Numbered from the stretch's first letter, positions 1 to 6,161 are shown. The stretch is 7,744 nt of DNA from an uncultured Collinsella sp. (GCA_902496645.1 CABVBR010000095.1:1-7744); one strand, 5' to 3'. Numbers and translations: made by a program. The notes: generated from the sequence alone by a model not told the origin.

Positions 1-14
1 ATAGTTGAGCTTTG

Positions 15-47
15 GAGCCGCTACCCACCGGGTAGCGGCTCTTTTTT
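15..47 (+). terminator. Factor-independent terminator of an upstream gene
   Basis: A perfect 12-bp GC-rich stem (15-26 with 30-41) closes a 3-nt loop and is followed by six T residues (42-47). The T-tract is only on the + strand side, so it ends + strand transcription coming from a gene left of the window. It also separates that gene from the flavoprotein gene downstream. Confidence 0.93.
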
Positions 48-77
48 ATTCCCGAGGGTAGCCAACGCCGATATATC

Positions 78-144
78 AGTTGCGGTGGAATACGGACTGA
101 TTAGCCCTTATACGAGCAAAAACAGTCCGTATTCCACCGCAACT
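78..144. repeat. Perfect 22-bp inverted repeat with 23-nt loop
   Basis: Positions 78-99 are the exact reverse complement of 123-144. The loop (100-122) is AT-rich and shows no further pairing. The structure is intergenic, 35 nt after the upstream terminator and 137 nt before the flavoprotein start codon. No T-tract follows either arm, so it does not look like a normal terminator. The perfect arms suggest a dispersed palindromic element (REP/MITE-like) or an RNA stem kept by selection. No transposase or target-site duplication is visible, so the identity stays open. Confidence 0.85.
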
Positions 145-281
145 TAATGAGGGGATGAAGCGGAGCGTCCAAGTGTCCGCGACGCCCACCTGTCATATCG
201 GCCCTTTACCGATTAGCGGAATCTTTTCGGTGCCTTTGGCGAGGACTCGTGCGACAATGCGCCGGACGAGAAAGGAATCCG
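145..281 (+). other. Leader region of the flavoprotein gene
   Basis: This 137-nt gap between the inverted repeat and the ATG at 282 contains no convincing coding region and no clear sigma-70 promoter pair. The only certain element is the ribosome binding site AAAGGA at 271-276, five bases before the ATG. A short possible stem (CTCGT 246-250 with ACGAG 266-270) lies just before it and could influence access to the start site, but it is weak. I recognise no riboswitch here. Confidence 0.4.
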
Positions 282-1808
282 ATGGAATCGACTGATGTAC
301 TGGTAATTGGATCTGGCATTGCGGGCCTTTGCGCCGCCATCGAAGCGGCGCGCGCTGGCGCAACCGTTGCCATCGCAAGCGCCGGCAAGACCATGAGCGG
401 ATCGAGCTTCTTCCCGGGAACCTGGGGTCTCGGCCTTATTGGACCCGTCGACGAAGACGACGAACAGGACCTCATCGACACCATCCAGACCGTCGGCGGC
501 GGCGTTGCCGACCCCGAACTCGTCCAGACGTTTGTCCACGGTATTCCTCAGGCCATCCAATGGCTCGAGCAGGATCTAGGTGTTGAGCTCCAGCGTCCGC
601 AAAGTGCCGAGAGCGCCCAGCAGAAGCAGTTTATCCCCTGCTTTGACCATAAGACACGTATGTGGCGCGGCCTGACTCGCAAGCCGCTTGAAGACGCGTG
701 TACGGCCCAGATCGAGTTGCTCGGCATTCGCTTACTCCCCCGCCACGAACTTATCGACCTTGTTGAGGATGCGAACGGAAAGATTGTCGGCGCCGTGCTC
801 TACGACCGCGCAAACGAGCGTCTCGTACCTTTGGCAGCCAAGGCCACTATCATCGCTGCGGGCGGCACGGGTGGCCTGTTCGAGCGCAGCCTCACTTCCG
901 CCGACGTGCTCAGCTCCTCGCAGGCCATCGCACTGGCGCACGGCGCATCGCTTACTAATATAGAGTTCATGCAGATGATGCCCGGCTTCATTGAGCCTAA
1001 GCGCAACCTGGTCTTTAACGAGAAGACCTGGCGCTACGTCACATTTGATCAACCGATCGATATTGCCGACGACAAGCTGGACGACCTGCTCGATCAGCGC
1101 TCCGGATATGGTCCCTTCACGTCACGCTTGGCCTCCCTCGCCATCGATCTTGCCATCGATCAAGCGGGTGCCGAAGGCCTCGCGCTCCACTACGACTTCC
1201 CCCGCGAGAACGTCCCCGAGTTTGTGCAGACCTTTGCCACTTGGCTACAAGACGAGCATAGCATCGCGCCGACCGACGAGATGCGCGTGGCGATGTATGC
1301 CCACGCCGCCAACGGCGGTATCAAGATCGACAAGACCGCGTGCACGGGCGTTGAGGGCCTCTACGCCTGTGGCGAGGCAACAGGGGGTATGCACGGCGCC
1401 GACCGTATTGGTGGCTTGTCGAGCGCCAACGGCATCGTGTTCGGACGCATCGCAGGCGCATCGGCAGCCCTTGCAGCGCAGAAAGAGCCTGAGGCAGCCC
1501 TGAAAGCGGATATCGCCCTCCCACAGTACGGTATTGCTACAACAGATGCCGAACGCCTGACGCACGGCCTCAAACACACAATGAGCACCTATTGCATGAT
1601 CAACAGAACCGAGACGGGCCTATCCAAGGCACTACACGAGCTTGAGGGCTTGAAGACGGAGGCAACGACCTTGAGCACACAGAAAGCCCCGGACAGCGAA
1701 ATCGCAGCCCTCGCCCGCCTGCAATCGCAAATTAAGCTGGCAACCGAGATGGTCAAAGCCATGCGCAGACGGACCAAAAGTATGGGTTCGCACTATCGAG
1801 CGGACTAA
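282..1808 (+). CDS. FAD-dependent oxidoreductase, fumarate reductase / L-aspartate oxidase-like
   Basis: The product is 508 residues. The ATG at 282 is chosen because AAAGGA lies five bases upstream; an in-frame GTG at 249 has no such site. An N-terminal Rossmann motif GSGIAG (10-15) binds the ADP part of FAD, AAGGTGG (192-198) is the second dinucleotide-contact stretch, and GLYACGEATGG (359-369) followed by HGADRIGG (371-378) is the usual FAD-binding C-terminal block. The end, with RRTKS then GSHYRAD, resembles the short C-terminal helix of NadB/SdhA proteins. The segment around 38-51 lacks the His that carries covalent FAD in SdhA/FrdA, so FAD is probably noncovalent. In the EFxQFHP-type substrate motif the His is replaced by Met (EFMQMMPG, Met233), while His341 upstream of the second GG is kept. 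A soluble cytoplasmic enzyme is likely, since there is no signal peptide or membrane segment. No nadA, nadC or sdhB-type gene is adjacent, so the substrate cannot be named. Confidence 0.85.
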   Translation: MESTDVLVIGSGIAGLCAAIEAARAGATVAIASAGKTMSGSSFFPGTWGLGLIGPVDEDDEQDLIDTIQTVGGGVADPELVQTFVHGIPQAIQWLEQDLGVELQRPQSAESAQQKQFIPCFDHKTRMWRGLTRKPLEDACTAQIELLGIRLLPRHELIDLVEDANGKIVGAVLYDRANERLVPLAAKATIIAAGGTGGLFERSLTSADVLSSSQAIALAHGASLTNIEFMQMMPGFIEPKRNLVFNEKTWRYVTFDQPIDIADDKLDDLLDQRSGYGPFTSRLASLAIDLAIDQAGAEGLALHYDFPRENVPEFVQTFATWLQDEHSIAPTDEMRVAMYAHAANGGIKIDKTACTGVEGLYACGEATGGMHGADRIGGLSSANGIVFGRIAGASAALAAQKEPEAALKADIALPQYGIATTDAERLTHGLKHTMSTYCMINRTETGLSKALHELEGLKTEATTLSTQKAPDSEIAALARLQSQIKLATEMVKAMRRRTKSMGSHYRAD

Positions 1809-1850
1809 GCTGAGTACCCCTCCAGAGCAGAACACAACTTCTCGATATTA

Positions 1851-1886
1851 ATGGGTCCCGTGAGCTCAAAGCGACACGGGGCCCAT
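1851..1886. other. 12-bp stem-loop after the flavoprotein gene
   Basis: Positions 1851-1862 pair with 1875-1886 through 12 base pairs, including one G-U, around a 12-nt loop. It begins 42 nt after the flavoprotein stop codon, where a terminator is expected. No T-tract follows on either strand, so it may be an mRNA 3'-end stabiliser or a weak/Rho-assisted stop, not a classical terminator. Confidence 0.55.
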
Positions 1887-1905
1887 TCGTGTCCGCGCGG
1901 CCAAA

Positions 1906-1911
1906 TATACT
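1906..1911 (+). promoter_or_regulatory. Possible -10 element for dinD
   Basis: TATACT matches the TATAAT consensus at five of six positions and lies 58 nt before the dinD ATG. No good -35 hexamer is found at 16-18 bp spacing, so this is a weak call. No palindromic LexA-type box (CGAAC-N4-GTTCG or CTGT-N8-ACAG) is seen between 1809 and 1969; only one isolated CGAAC occurs at 1951-1955. Confidence 0.3.
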
Positions 1912-1969
1912 CATTCTGAATACGGAGTCGGCATAGTCCACGTAGACAAACGAACAGAAAGGAAGAGAT

Positions 1970-2830
1970 ATGGACAGCAGGGATATCGAGAAATGGCGTG
2001 TCGAACTTGACAGCTACGCCCATGTAGAAGACGACGTTGAGTATTGGCTCGCACGCGATTTAATGGAACCCATGGGGTACACTCGATGGGAGAACTTCGC
2101 CGAAGTTGTTAAGAGGGCAAAGGTCTCGTGCGAAACAAACAAAACTCCAGTTGATTCCCATTTTCGTGACACCACGAAAATGGTAACTGCCGGTGTCGCC
2201 GCTCGCGCAGTTAAAGACTACAAACTTACGCGCCATGCATGCTATTTAATTGCCCAGAACGGAGATTCAAACAAGCCAGAGATCGCGCTCGCCCAGGCAT
2301 ACTTTGCCGTGCAGACGCGCCGCCAAGAGCTCATAGAGCAGCGCTTCGCAGAGATTCAGCGCTTGCAGGCGCGCCACTCGTTATCCGATTCAGAGAAACA
2401 GCTCTCGGGCATTGCGTTCAAACGCGGCGTGGACTCCAAAGGATTCGCGATCATCAAGTCGAAGGGCGATGAAGCGTTATTCGGCGGCAGAAGCACGGCG
2501 GAAATGAAACATCAGCTCGGCGTTCCCAAGAGCGCGGCATTGGCGGACAGGTTAGCCGATGTTCTCATCAAAGCAAAGGACCTTACGAACTCGATGACGG
2601 CCTTCAACGCCGAGGAACACGATCTGTACGGCCTGGACCAGATCAAGCAAGAGCACATCGAGAACAACACAAGCGTGCGTGGTAGCCTCATCGACCGTGG
2701 AATTGTCCCCGAGAATCTACCGCCTGCCGAGGATACAAAGAAGCTCGAACGTCGCGTGAAAGCAGACGAGAAAAAGCTCAAGGAGGGCACTGACGGTTTT
2801 ACCGATCCCCAGGGTAGACTCGATCTGTGA
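1970..2830 (+). CDS. dinD: DNA-damage-inducible protein D (DinD)
   Basis: The product is 286 residues, the usual length for DinD proteins. The ATG at 1970 has AAAGGA six bases upstream (1958-1963). Residues 24-43 carry the family signature around EYWLARDL and GYTRWENF, a BRO-N-like N-terminal region. Residues 88-120 hold the conserved core with RHACYLIAQNGD and QTRRQE. The C-terminal part has the typical HIENN-VR-L-RGI-PENLPPAED-K block followed by a lysine-rich helix. In E. coli, DinD belongs to the SOS response and inhibits RecA-mediated strand exchange; whether that holds here is inference. The gene appears monocistronic and converges with the tRNA operon, with no + strand terminator of its own visible. 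Third codon positions contain clearly more A/T than in the aminotransferase and kinase genes, which suggests horizontal acquisition. Confidence 0.92.
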   Translation: MDSRDIEKWRVELDSYAHVEDDVEYWLARDLMEPMGYTRWENFAEVVKRAKVSCETNKTPVDSHFRDTTKMVTAGVAARAVKDYKLTRHACYLIAQNGDSNKPEIALAQAYFAVQTRRQELIEQRFAEIQRLQARHSLSDSEKQLSGIAFKRGVDSKGFAIIKSKGDEALFGGRSTAEMKHQLGVPKSAALADRLADVLIKAKDLTNSMTAFNAEEHDLYGLDQIKQEHIENNTSVRGSLIDRGIVPENLPPAEDTKKLERRVKADEKKLKEGTDGFTDPQGRLDL

Positions 2831-2848
2831 AAGCGGCTATTCCCTTTC

Positions 2849-2860
2849 GGGTTCGACCCC
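2849..2860 (+). repeat. 12-nt tRNA T-arm-like sequence
   Basis: GGGTTCGACCCC lies just after the dinD stop codon and is identical to the T-arm core of the two tRNA-Lys genes, which are on the opposite strand (2929-2940 and 3048-3059). It may be a leftover of a tRNA end or an attachment site, but a short GC-rich match like this could be chance. It does not fold into a complete five-pair T stem in its own context. Confidence 0.35.
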
Positions 2861-2873
2861 ATGCGTGGTCAAC

Positions 2874-2905
2874 AAAAAAGACGGCCAACTTACGCTGACC
2901 GTCTT
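2874..2905 (-). terminator. Terminator of the His-Lys-Lys tRNA operon
   Basis: On the - strand, 2905-2896 pairs with 2887-2878 in a 10-bp stem with one G-U pair and an 8-nt loop. A run of T residues follows (complement of the A-run ending at 2874). It lies ten bases after the last tRNA-Lys, so it ends the tRNA transcript. On the + strand there is no T-tract after the stem, so it probably does not serve dinD. Confidence 0.88.
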
Positions 2906-2914
2906 AACATGCTT

Positions 2915-2990
2915 TGGTGGGCCGTCAGGGGGTCGAACCCTGGACCTTGGGATTAAGAGTCCCCTGCTCTACCAACTGAGCTAACGACCC
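2915..2990 (-). tRNA. tRNA-Lys(CTT), copy 2 in the transcript
   Basis: The 76-nt gene folds into a standard cloverleaf with acceptor GGGTCGT/ACGGCCC (one T-G pair), D-arm GCTC/GAGC, anticodon loop CTCTTAA with anticodon CTT, T-stem CAGGG/CCCTG, discriminator A and an encoded CCA. It reads AAG, the preferred lysine codon in GC-rich genes. The top pair of the anticodon stem (27-43) is a G-A mismatch. The sequence is identical over all 76 nt to the upstream copy, and the match stops exactly at the mature ends. Confidence 0.97.
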
Positions 2991-2994
2991 AAAC

Positions 2995-3020
2995 CTAAAG
3001 TCCGTTGTAACGGACTTTAG
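2995..3020. repeat. Perfect 12-bp palindromic hairpin between tRNA-Lys copies
   Basis: Positions 2995-3006 are the exact reverse complement of 3009-3020, with only two bases between. It sits in the 43-nt spacer between the two tRNA-Lys genes. With no T-tract on the - strand side it is unlikely to terminate; it could be an RNase processing site that separates the two tRNA precursors. That role is inference. Confidence 0.75.
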
Positions 3021-3033
3021 AGGAGATATCGTG

Positions 3034-3109
3034 TGGTGGGCCGTCAGGGGGTCGAACCCTGGACCTTGGGATTAAGAGTCCCCTGCTCTACCAACTGAGC
3101 TAACGACCC
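3034..3109 (-). tRNA. tRNA-Lys(CTT), copy 1 in the transcript
   Basis: This has the same 76-nt cloverleaf, anticodon CTT, G27-A43 mismatch and encoded CCA as the copy at 2915-2990. It follows tRNA-His after a 22-nt spacer. GATATC occurs directly at its 5' side (3110-3115 on the + strand) and again three bases beyond its CCA (3025-3030). Because GATATC is self-complementary, these flanks could pair and extend the acceptor stem in the precursor. Confidence 0.97.
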
Positions 3110-3131
3110 GATATCAACACGAAGCAAGAAC

Positions 3132-3209
3132 TGGGGTGGGTAAAGGGACTCGAACCCTCGACCTACGGGACCACAACCCGTCGCTCTAGCCAACTGAGCT
3201 ACACCCACC
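3132..3209 (-). tRNA. tRNA-His(GTG)
   Basis: The cloverleaf has anticodon stem ACGGG/CCCGT around loop TTGTGGT, anticodon GTG, and D-arm GCTC/GAGC. The extra G at position -1, a feature of tRNA-His, pairs with discriminator C73. The CCA end is encoded. The 7-66 pair is G-T and the first T-stem pair is G-T, both tolerated. It is the first gene of the three-tRNA transcript, about 20 nt after the predicted start site. Confidence 0.96.
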
Positions 3210-3235
3210 GTGTCCTGTGCGCTTCGCGCTCGACT

Positions 3236-3264
3236 ATTATTGCAAGGAACGCCACGCGATGCAA
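3236..3264 (-). promoter_or_regulatory. Promoter of the tRNA operon
   Basis: On the - strand, TTGCAT (3264-3259) and AATAAT (3241-3236) are separated by exactly 17 bp, matching a sigma-70-type -35/-10 pair. The -10 fits five of six consensus bases, and the -35 keeps the TTG core. A GC-rich stretch follows the -10, common for stable-RNA promoters under stringent control. The next feature downstream is tRNA-His at 3209. Confidence 0.65.
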
Positions 3265-3374
3265 GCCCCAATTTTCAAGAATTTTGAAAAGAGTTTTTCG
3301 AGCGCGTTTCGAGCAATTCCCACCGGTTTCATAGGAGTAAACTTGCCCCACTGCAAATGCTCGAAAGGACAAGC
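3265..3374. promoter_or_regulatory. Divergent spacer upstream of the aminotransferase
   Basis: This spacer lies between the tRNA promoter and the aminotransferase start. It has an AT-rich inverted repeat (TTTTCAA 3272-3278, TTGAAAA 3284-3290, 5-nt gap) that could bind a regulator or open easily. I cannot assign a convincing -35/-10 pair for the + strand gene. AAAGGA at 3364-3369 is the ribosome binding site and decides the start at 3375 over the upstream in-frame ATG at 3357. Confidence 0.4.
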
Positions 3375-4556
3375 ATGAAAGAACTCTCCAACCGCACGGC
3401 GACATTTACCGATTCGGTCATCCGCCGCATGACGCGCATCTCCAATAAGTATGGCGCCGTCAACCTCTCGCAGGGCTTCCCCGACTTCGATCCTCCGGCG
3501 CAGCTGCTCGAGAGCCTCAGCGCCATCGCGACCGACCCCAAGCCGCTCTATCACCAGTACTCCATCACCTGGGGCTCCCAGGCCATGCGCGAGGCGCTCG
3601 CGGCCAAGCAGGAGCACTTTATGGGCATGCCGATCAACCCCAACGAGAACATCGTAGTCACCTGCGGCTCCACCGAGGCCATGATGGCCGCCATGATGAC
3701 GGTTACGAACCCCGGGGACAAGGTCGTCATCTTCTCGCCGTTCTACGAGAACTACGGCGCCGACACGATTCTCTCGGGCGCTGAGCCCATCTATGTGCCG
3801 CTCAACCCGCCCACGTTCGACTTCGATCGCGAGGTCCTCAAGGCGGCCTTCCGCGACAACGATCCCAAGGCCATCGTCCTGTGCAACCCTTCCAACCCTT
3901 GCGGCAAGGTCTTTACGCGCGAGGAGCTCACCTTTATCGCCGACCTCTGCAAAAAGTACGACGCTTACTGCATTACCGACGAGGTATACGAGCACATCGT
4001 CTACGCGCCCCACGAGCACGTCTATATGGCCACGCTGCCCGGCATGTTCGAGCGCACCATCAGCTGCAGCTCGCTGTCCAAGACCTACTCCATCACCGGT
4101 TGGCGTCTGGGCTACACCATTGCCCCGGCCGAGATTACCGAGCGCATCAAGAAGGTCCACGACTTCCTCACGGTGGGCGCCGCCGCTCCCCTGCAGGAGG
4201 CCGTCGTCACCGCCCTCAACTTCGACGACAGCTATTACGATGAGGTCCTCGACCTCTACACCGCCAAGCGCGACCTGTTCTGCCAAGGGCTCGACAGTAT
4301 CGGTCTTGAGCATAACGTGCCGCAGGGCGCTTACTACGTCATGATGGACATCTCTGAGTTTGGCTATGACAGTGACCTCGACTTCTGCGAGGATCTCGCC
4401 TCCAAGGTTGGCGTGGGCGCCGTGCCCGGCTCGAGCTTCTTCCGCGAGCCCGTTAACCATCTGATTCGCTTCCACTTTGCCAAGCGAGACGAAACGCTTA
4501 ACGCGGCGCTGGAGAACCTCAAGTCGCTACGTGATAAAATCAAGCCGCGCGGGTAA
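3375..4556 (+). CDS. PLP-dependent class I/II aminotransferase
   Basis: The product is 393 residues, a typical length for fold-type I aminotransferases. The ATG at 3375 has AAAGGA five bases upstream; the earlier in-frame ATG at 3357 has no properly spaced site. Motifs in order are NLSQGFPDFD (30-39), TCGSTEA (96-102), SPFYENY with the aromatic residue expected to stack on PLP (near 124), NPSNP (171-175), DEVY (202-205, Asp202 to bind the PLP ring nitrogen), SLSKTYSITGWRLGY with Lys236 as the Schiff-base lysine, and Arg365 in RFHFAK to bind the substrate carboxylate. The SQGFPDFD opening and KVHDFLT segment resemble kynurenine aminotransferase and E. coli YbdL (methionine aminotransferase). 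It probably transfers amino groups from aromatic or sulfur amino acids to a 2-oxo acid in the cytoplasm, but the substrate is inferred. All key residues are present. The gene stands alone, with its own terminator. Confidence 0.93.
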   Translation: MKELSNRTATFTDSVIRRMTRISNKYGAVNLSQGFPDFDPPAQLLESLSAIATDPKPLYHQYSITWGSQAMREALAAKQEHFMGMPINPNENIVVTCGSTEAMMAAMMTVTNPGDKVVIFSPFYENYGADTILSGAEPIYVPLNPPTFDFDREVLKAAFRDNDPKAIVLCNPSNPCGKVFTREELTFIADLCKKYDAYCITDEVYEHIVYAPHEHVYMATLPGMFERTISCSSLSKTYSITGWRLGYTIAPAEITERIKKVHDFLTVGAAAPLQEAVVTALNFDDSYYDEVLDLYTAKRDLFCQGLDSIGLEHNVPQGAYYVMMDISEFGYDSDLDFCEDLASKVGVGAVPGSSFFREPVNHLIRFHFAKRDETLNAALENLKSLRDKIKPRG

Positions 4557-4581
4557 GGGCGGCCCGGCAACTAAAGCAACC

Positions 4582-4624
4582 AAAGAAGCCCCGTATCGCC
4601 CACCGCGTTGCAGGGCTTCTTTTT
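4582..4624 (+). terminator. Terminator of the aminotransferase gene
   Basis: AAAGAAGCCC (4582-4591) pairs perfectly with GGGCTTCTTT (4613-4622) around a 21-nt loop, and T residues run through 4624. It starts 26 nt after the aminotransferase stop codon, so the kinase gene downstream needs its own promoter. Confidence 0.88.
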
Positions 4625-4631
4625 ATAGCGC

Positions 4632-4659
4632 TTTTTTAATTTATTTAGAGCACTATATT
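4632..4659 (+). promoter_or_regulatory. Probable promoter of the ROK kinase gene
   Basis: An AT-rich stretch after the terminator holds TATATT (4654-4659) as a possible -10, five of six consensus bases. The best upstream partner is the T-run at 4632-4637 (16 bp spacing), a poor -35. It lies 39 nt before the start codon, and the preceding terminator makes a promoter here necessary. Confidence 0.45.
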
Positions 4660-4697
4660 TTAGTCACGGAGCAACTCGCCCAAGAGAGAGGGACGCT

Positions 4698-5591
4698 ATG
4701 GCAGAGCAACAGCTTATCGGAGCGCTCGAGGCCGGCGGCACCAAGATGGTGTGCGCCACGGGCTACGCAGACGGTACGGTCCTGGAGCGTGAGCAGATCG
4801 CGACCACGACCCCGCAGGAGACCGTTGAGGCCGTCAACGCATGGTTTGCCGACAAGGGCATCGCCGCCATGGGCATCGGCGCCTTTGGCCCCACCGCGGT
4901 CAACCCCGCCTCGCCCCAGTACGGCAAGATCTTAGAGACGCCCAAGACCGCATGGCGCTACTTCGACCTGCTGGGCACCATCCAAAACGAGCTCAATATC
5001 CCCTGTGGCTACGATACCGACGTCAACGTCGCCTGCTTGGGCGAGGTCACCTTTGGTTGCGCTCAGGGCCTCAGCGACGTTGTCTACCTGACCATCGGCA
5101 CCGGTGTGGGCGCCGGCGTGCTCTCGGGCGGTCAGCTCGTCCACGGCATGATGCACCCCGAGGCCGGTCACATCCTGGTCACACGCGACCCGCGTGACAC
5201 CATCGGCGAGCACAGTGCCTGCCCCTTCCATGACAACTGCCTCGAGGGCCTCATCGCCGGTCCCGGCGTCAAAAAGCGCTGGGATGGCAAGAGCGCCGGA
5301 GACATGGCCGATGACCCGGAGGCCATGGATCTGCTCGCGGGCTATCTGGCACAGGCGCTCATGACCTACACGCTGTGCTACGCGCCGCAAAAGATCATCA
5401 TCGGCGGCGGCGTGGCCGACCACAGCCCCATCGTGCCGCTCGCACGCAAAAAGTGCGCCGAGATGCTCAACGGCTATATCGTCACGCCCGAGGTCAACGA
5501 TATCGACACCTACATCGTCAACAATAGCCTTGAGGGCAAGCAGGGCATCATGGGCTGCCTGGCCCTGGGTGCCGCCGCGCTTCAGCAGTAG
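4698..5591 (+). CDS. ROK-family fructokinase, zinc-binding type
   Basis: The product is 297 residues, close to the usual ~290-300 of ROK fructokinases such as B. subtilis GmuE. The ATG at 4698 has AGAGGGA four bases upstream. EAGGTK (11-16) is the ATP phosphate-binding loop, GIGAFGP and the ETPKTAW stretch form the sugar-domain signature, and DTDVN (106-110) holds the probable catalytic base Asp108. IGTGVGAG and HPEAGH follow. His158 together with the CPFHDNC cluster (Cys175, His178, Cys181) matches the structural zinc site of fructokinases in this family. GGGVA (236-240) is the C-terminal ATP contact. It likely phosphorylates fructose, possibly mannose or glucose, to the 6-phosphate in the cytoplasm; exact sugar preference is inference. 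No transporter or sucrose hydrolase gene is adjacent. ROK repressors have an N-terminal DNA-binding helix-turn-helix, absent here. Confidence 0.93.
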   Translation: MAEQQLIGALEAGGTKMVCATGYADGTVLEREQIATTTPQETVEAVNAWFADKGIAAMGIGAFGPTAVNPASPQYGKILETPKTAWRYFDLLGTIQNELNIPCGYDTDVNVACLGEVTFGCAQGLSDVVYLTIGTGVGAGVLSGGQLVHGMMHPEAGHILVTRDPRDTIGEHSACPFHDNCLEGLIAGPGVKKRWDGKSAGDMADDPEAMDLLAGYLAQALMTYTLCYAPQKIIIGGGVADHSPIVPLARKKCAEMLNGYIVTPEVNDIDTYIVNNSLEGKQGIMGCLALGAAALQQ

Positions 5592-5675
5592 GCGCGCCAA
5601 AGGGGCGCCACCTCGTCCAGCAATCCCATCCTACGGATTAACGCCGCCACGCCCTGTATAAGCCCCCAAACAAAG

Positions 5676-5719
5676 AAAGGCCGCCTAGGACCAAGCAATG
5701 TGTCCTAGGCGGCTTTTTT
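5676..5719. terminator. Bidirectional terminator between converging genes
   Basis: A perfect 12-bp stem (5680-5691 with 5702-5713) encloses a 10-nt loop. On the + strand six T residues follow (5714-5719), ending kinase transcription. On the - strand the stem is followed by an interrupted T-rich run, which should end the VanZ-like operon. The TAG stop codon of the VanZ-like gene (5705-5707) lies inside the stem, so the last codons of that gene form half the terminator. Confidence 0.9.
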
Positions 5720-6154
5720 GGCATATGTGAGCGATCGTAGAAAATATCGAAGCACAACGCCCGTCATCGCTCCGCAGCAGTCGATCATCACGTCGGTGAT
5801 CATACCGGCGCGACCGGGCACAAAGAGCTGAATCGTCTCGTCAATCGAGGGGATCAGCAGTAGGAAAACCGCCGTGGGAAGCAATACGTCAAAGGTGCGA
5901 CGGCCCTCGATATCAAAAGCGTGCGTCGCCAGAATGCCGAGCACCATGTACTCGGTAAAATGCGCGCACTTGCGAACGACGAAGTTGGTCACCCACTCAT
6001 ACGGAAGACCCATGCCGTTCAAAAAGCCGCGAACGGCCTCCATAATCGACAGACTCAATGAACCGGACCCCGTGCCGGGAACCATCGAATTGCCCCAGAT
6101 GAGCAGCACCATCAGGCAGGTCGCGACCGCCCATTTTCGATCGAGTTTAAGCAT
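5705..6154 (-). CDS. VanZ-like family membrane protein
   Basis: The product is 149 residues. The ATG at 6154 is preferred; the reading frame extends upstream to an ATG at 6202, but that lies inside the preceding gene. GGAGG (6171-6167) is 12 bases upstream, rather far, and the preceding gene stops only 7 nt away, so translation may be coupled. Four membrane segments are likely, near 8-26, 63-80, 88-111 and 117-138. The VanZ-like signature is present: RKCAHFTEY (61-69), DETIQ (105-109), PGR (113-115), then Asp121, Asp125 and Gly128. The family is named after VanZ, which gives low-level teicoplanin resistance in enterococci. Most members have no known function, and nothing here points to resistance. 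It is the second gene of a probable operon. Confidence 0.88.
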   Translation of the reverse strand: MLKLDRKWAVATCLMVLLIWGNSMVPGTGSGSLSLSIMEAVRGFLNGMGLPYEWVTNFVVRKCAHFTEYMVLGILATHAFDIEGRRTFDVLLPTAVFLLLIPSIDETIQLFVPGRAGMITDVMIDCCGAMTGVVLRYFLRSLTYAKKAA

Positions 6155-6161
6155 GCAGAAG

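Noticed and set aside
78..144. CRISPR repeat or insertion sequence end
   Set aside because: There is only one unit, no spacers, no transposase and no visible target duplication.
249..281. Earlier GTG start for the flavoprotein
   Set aside because: It adds 11 unlike residues before the Rossmann fold and lacks a ribosome binding site, whereas the ATG at 282 has one at ideal spacing.
2829..2860. Tiny stems after the dinD stop as a dinD terminator
   Set aside because: The possible GAAAG/CTTTC stem is five pairs with no T-tract, too weak to call.
2874..2905. Terminator shared by dinD and the tRNA operon
   Set aside because: Only the - strand side has a T-tract; after the stem the + strand has just TTAACA, so service to dinD is not supported.
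3237..4475. A 412-residue open frame on the - strand, antisense to the aminotransferase
   Set aside because: It mirrors codon-by-codon a gene with all aminotransferase motifs, has no family motifs of its own, and would run through the tRNA promoter. It is an effect of high GC.
4932..5600. A 222-residue - strand open frame antisense to the ROK kinase
   Set aside because: It lies entirely over a kinase gene with complete motifs and shows no start signal or motif.
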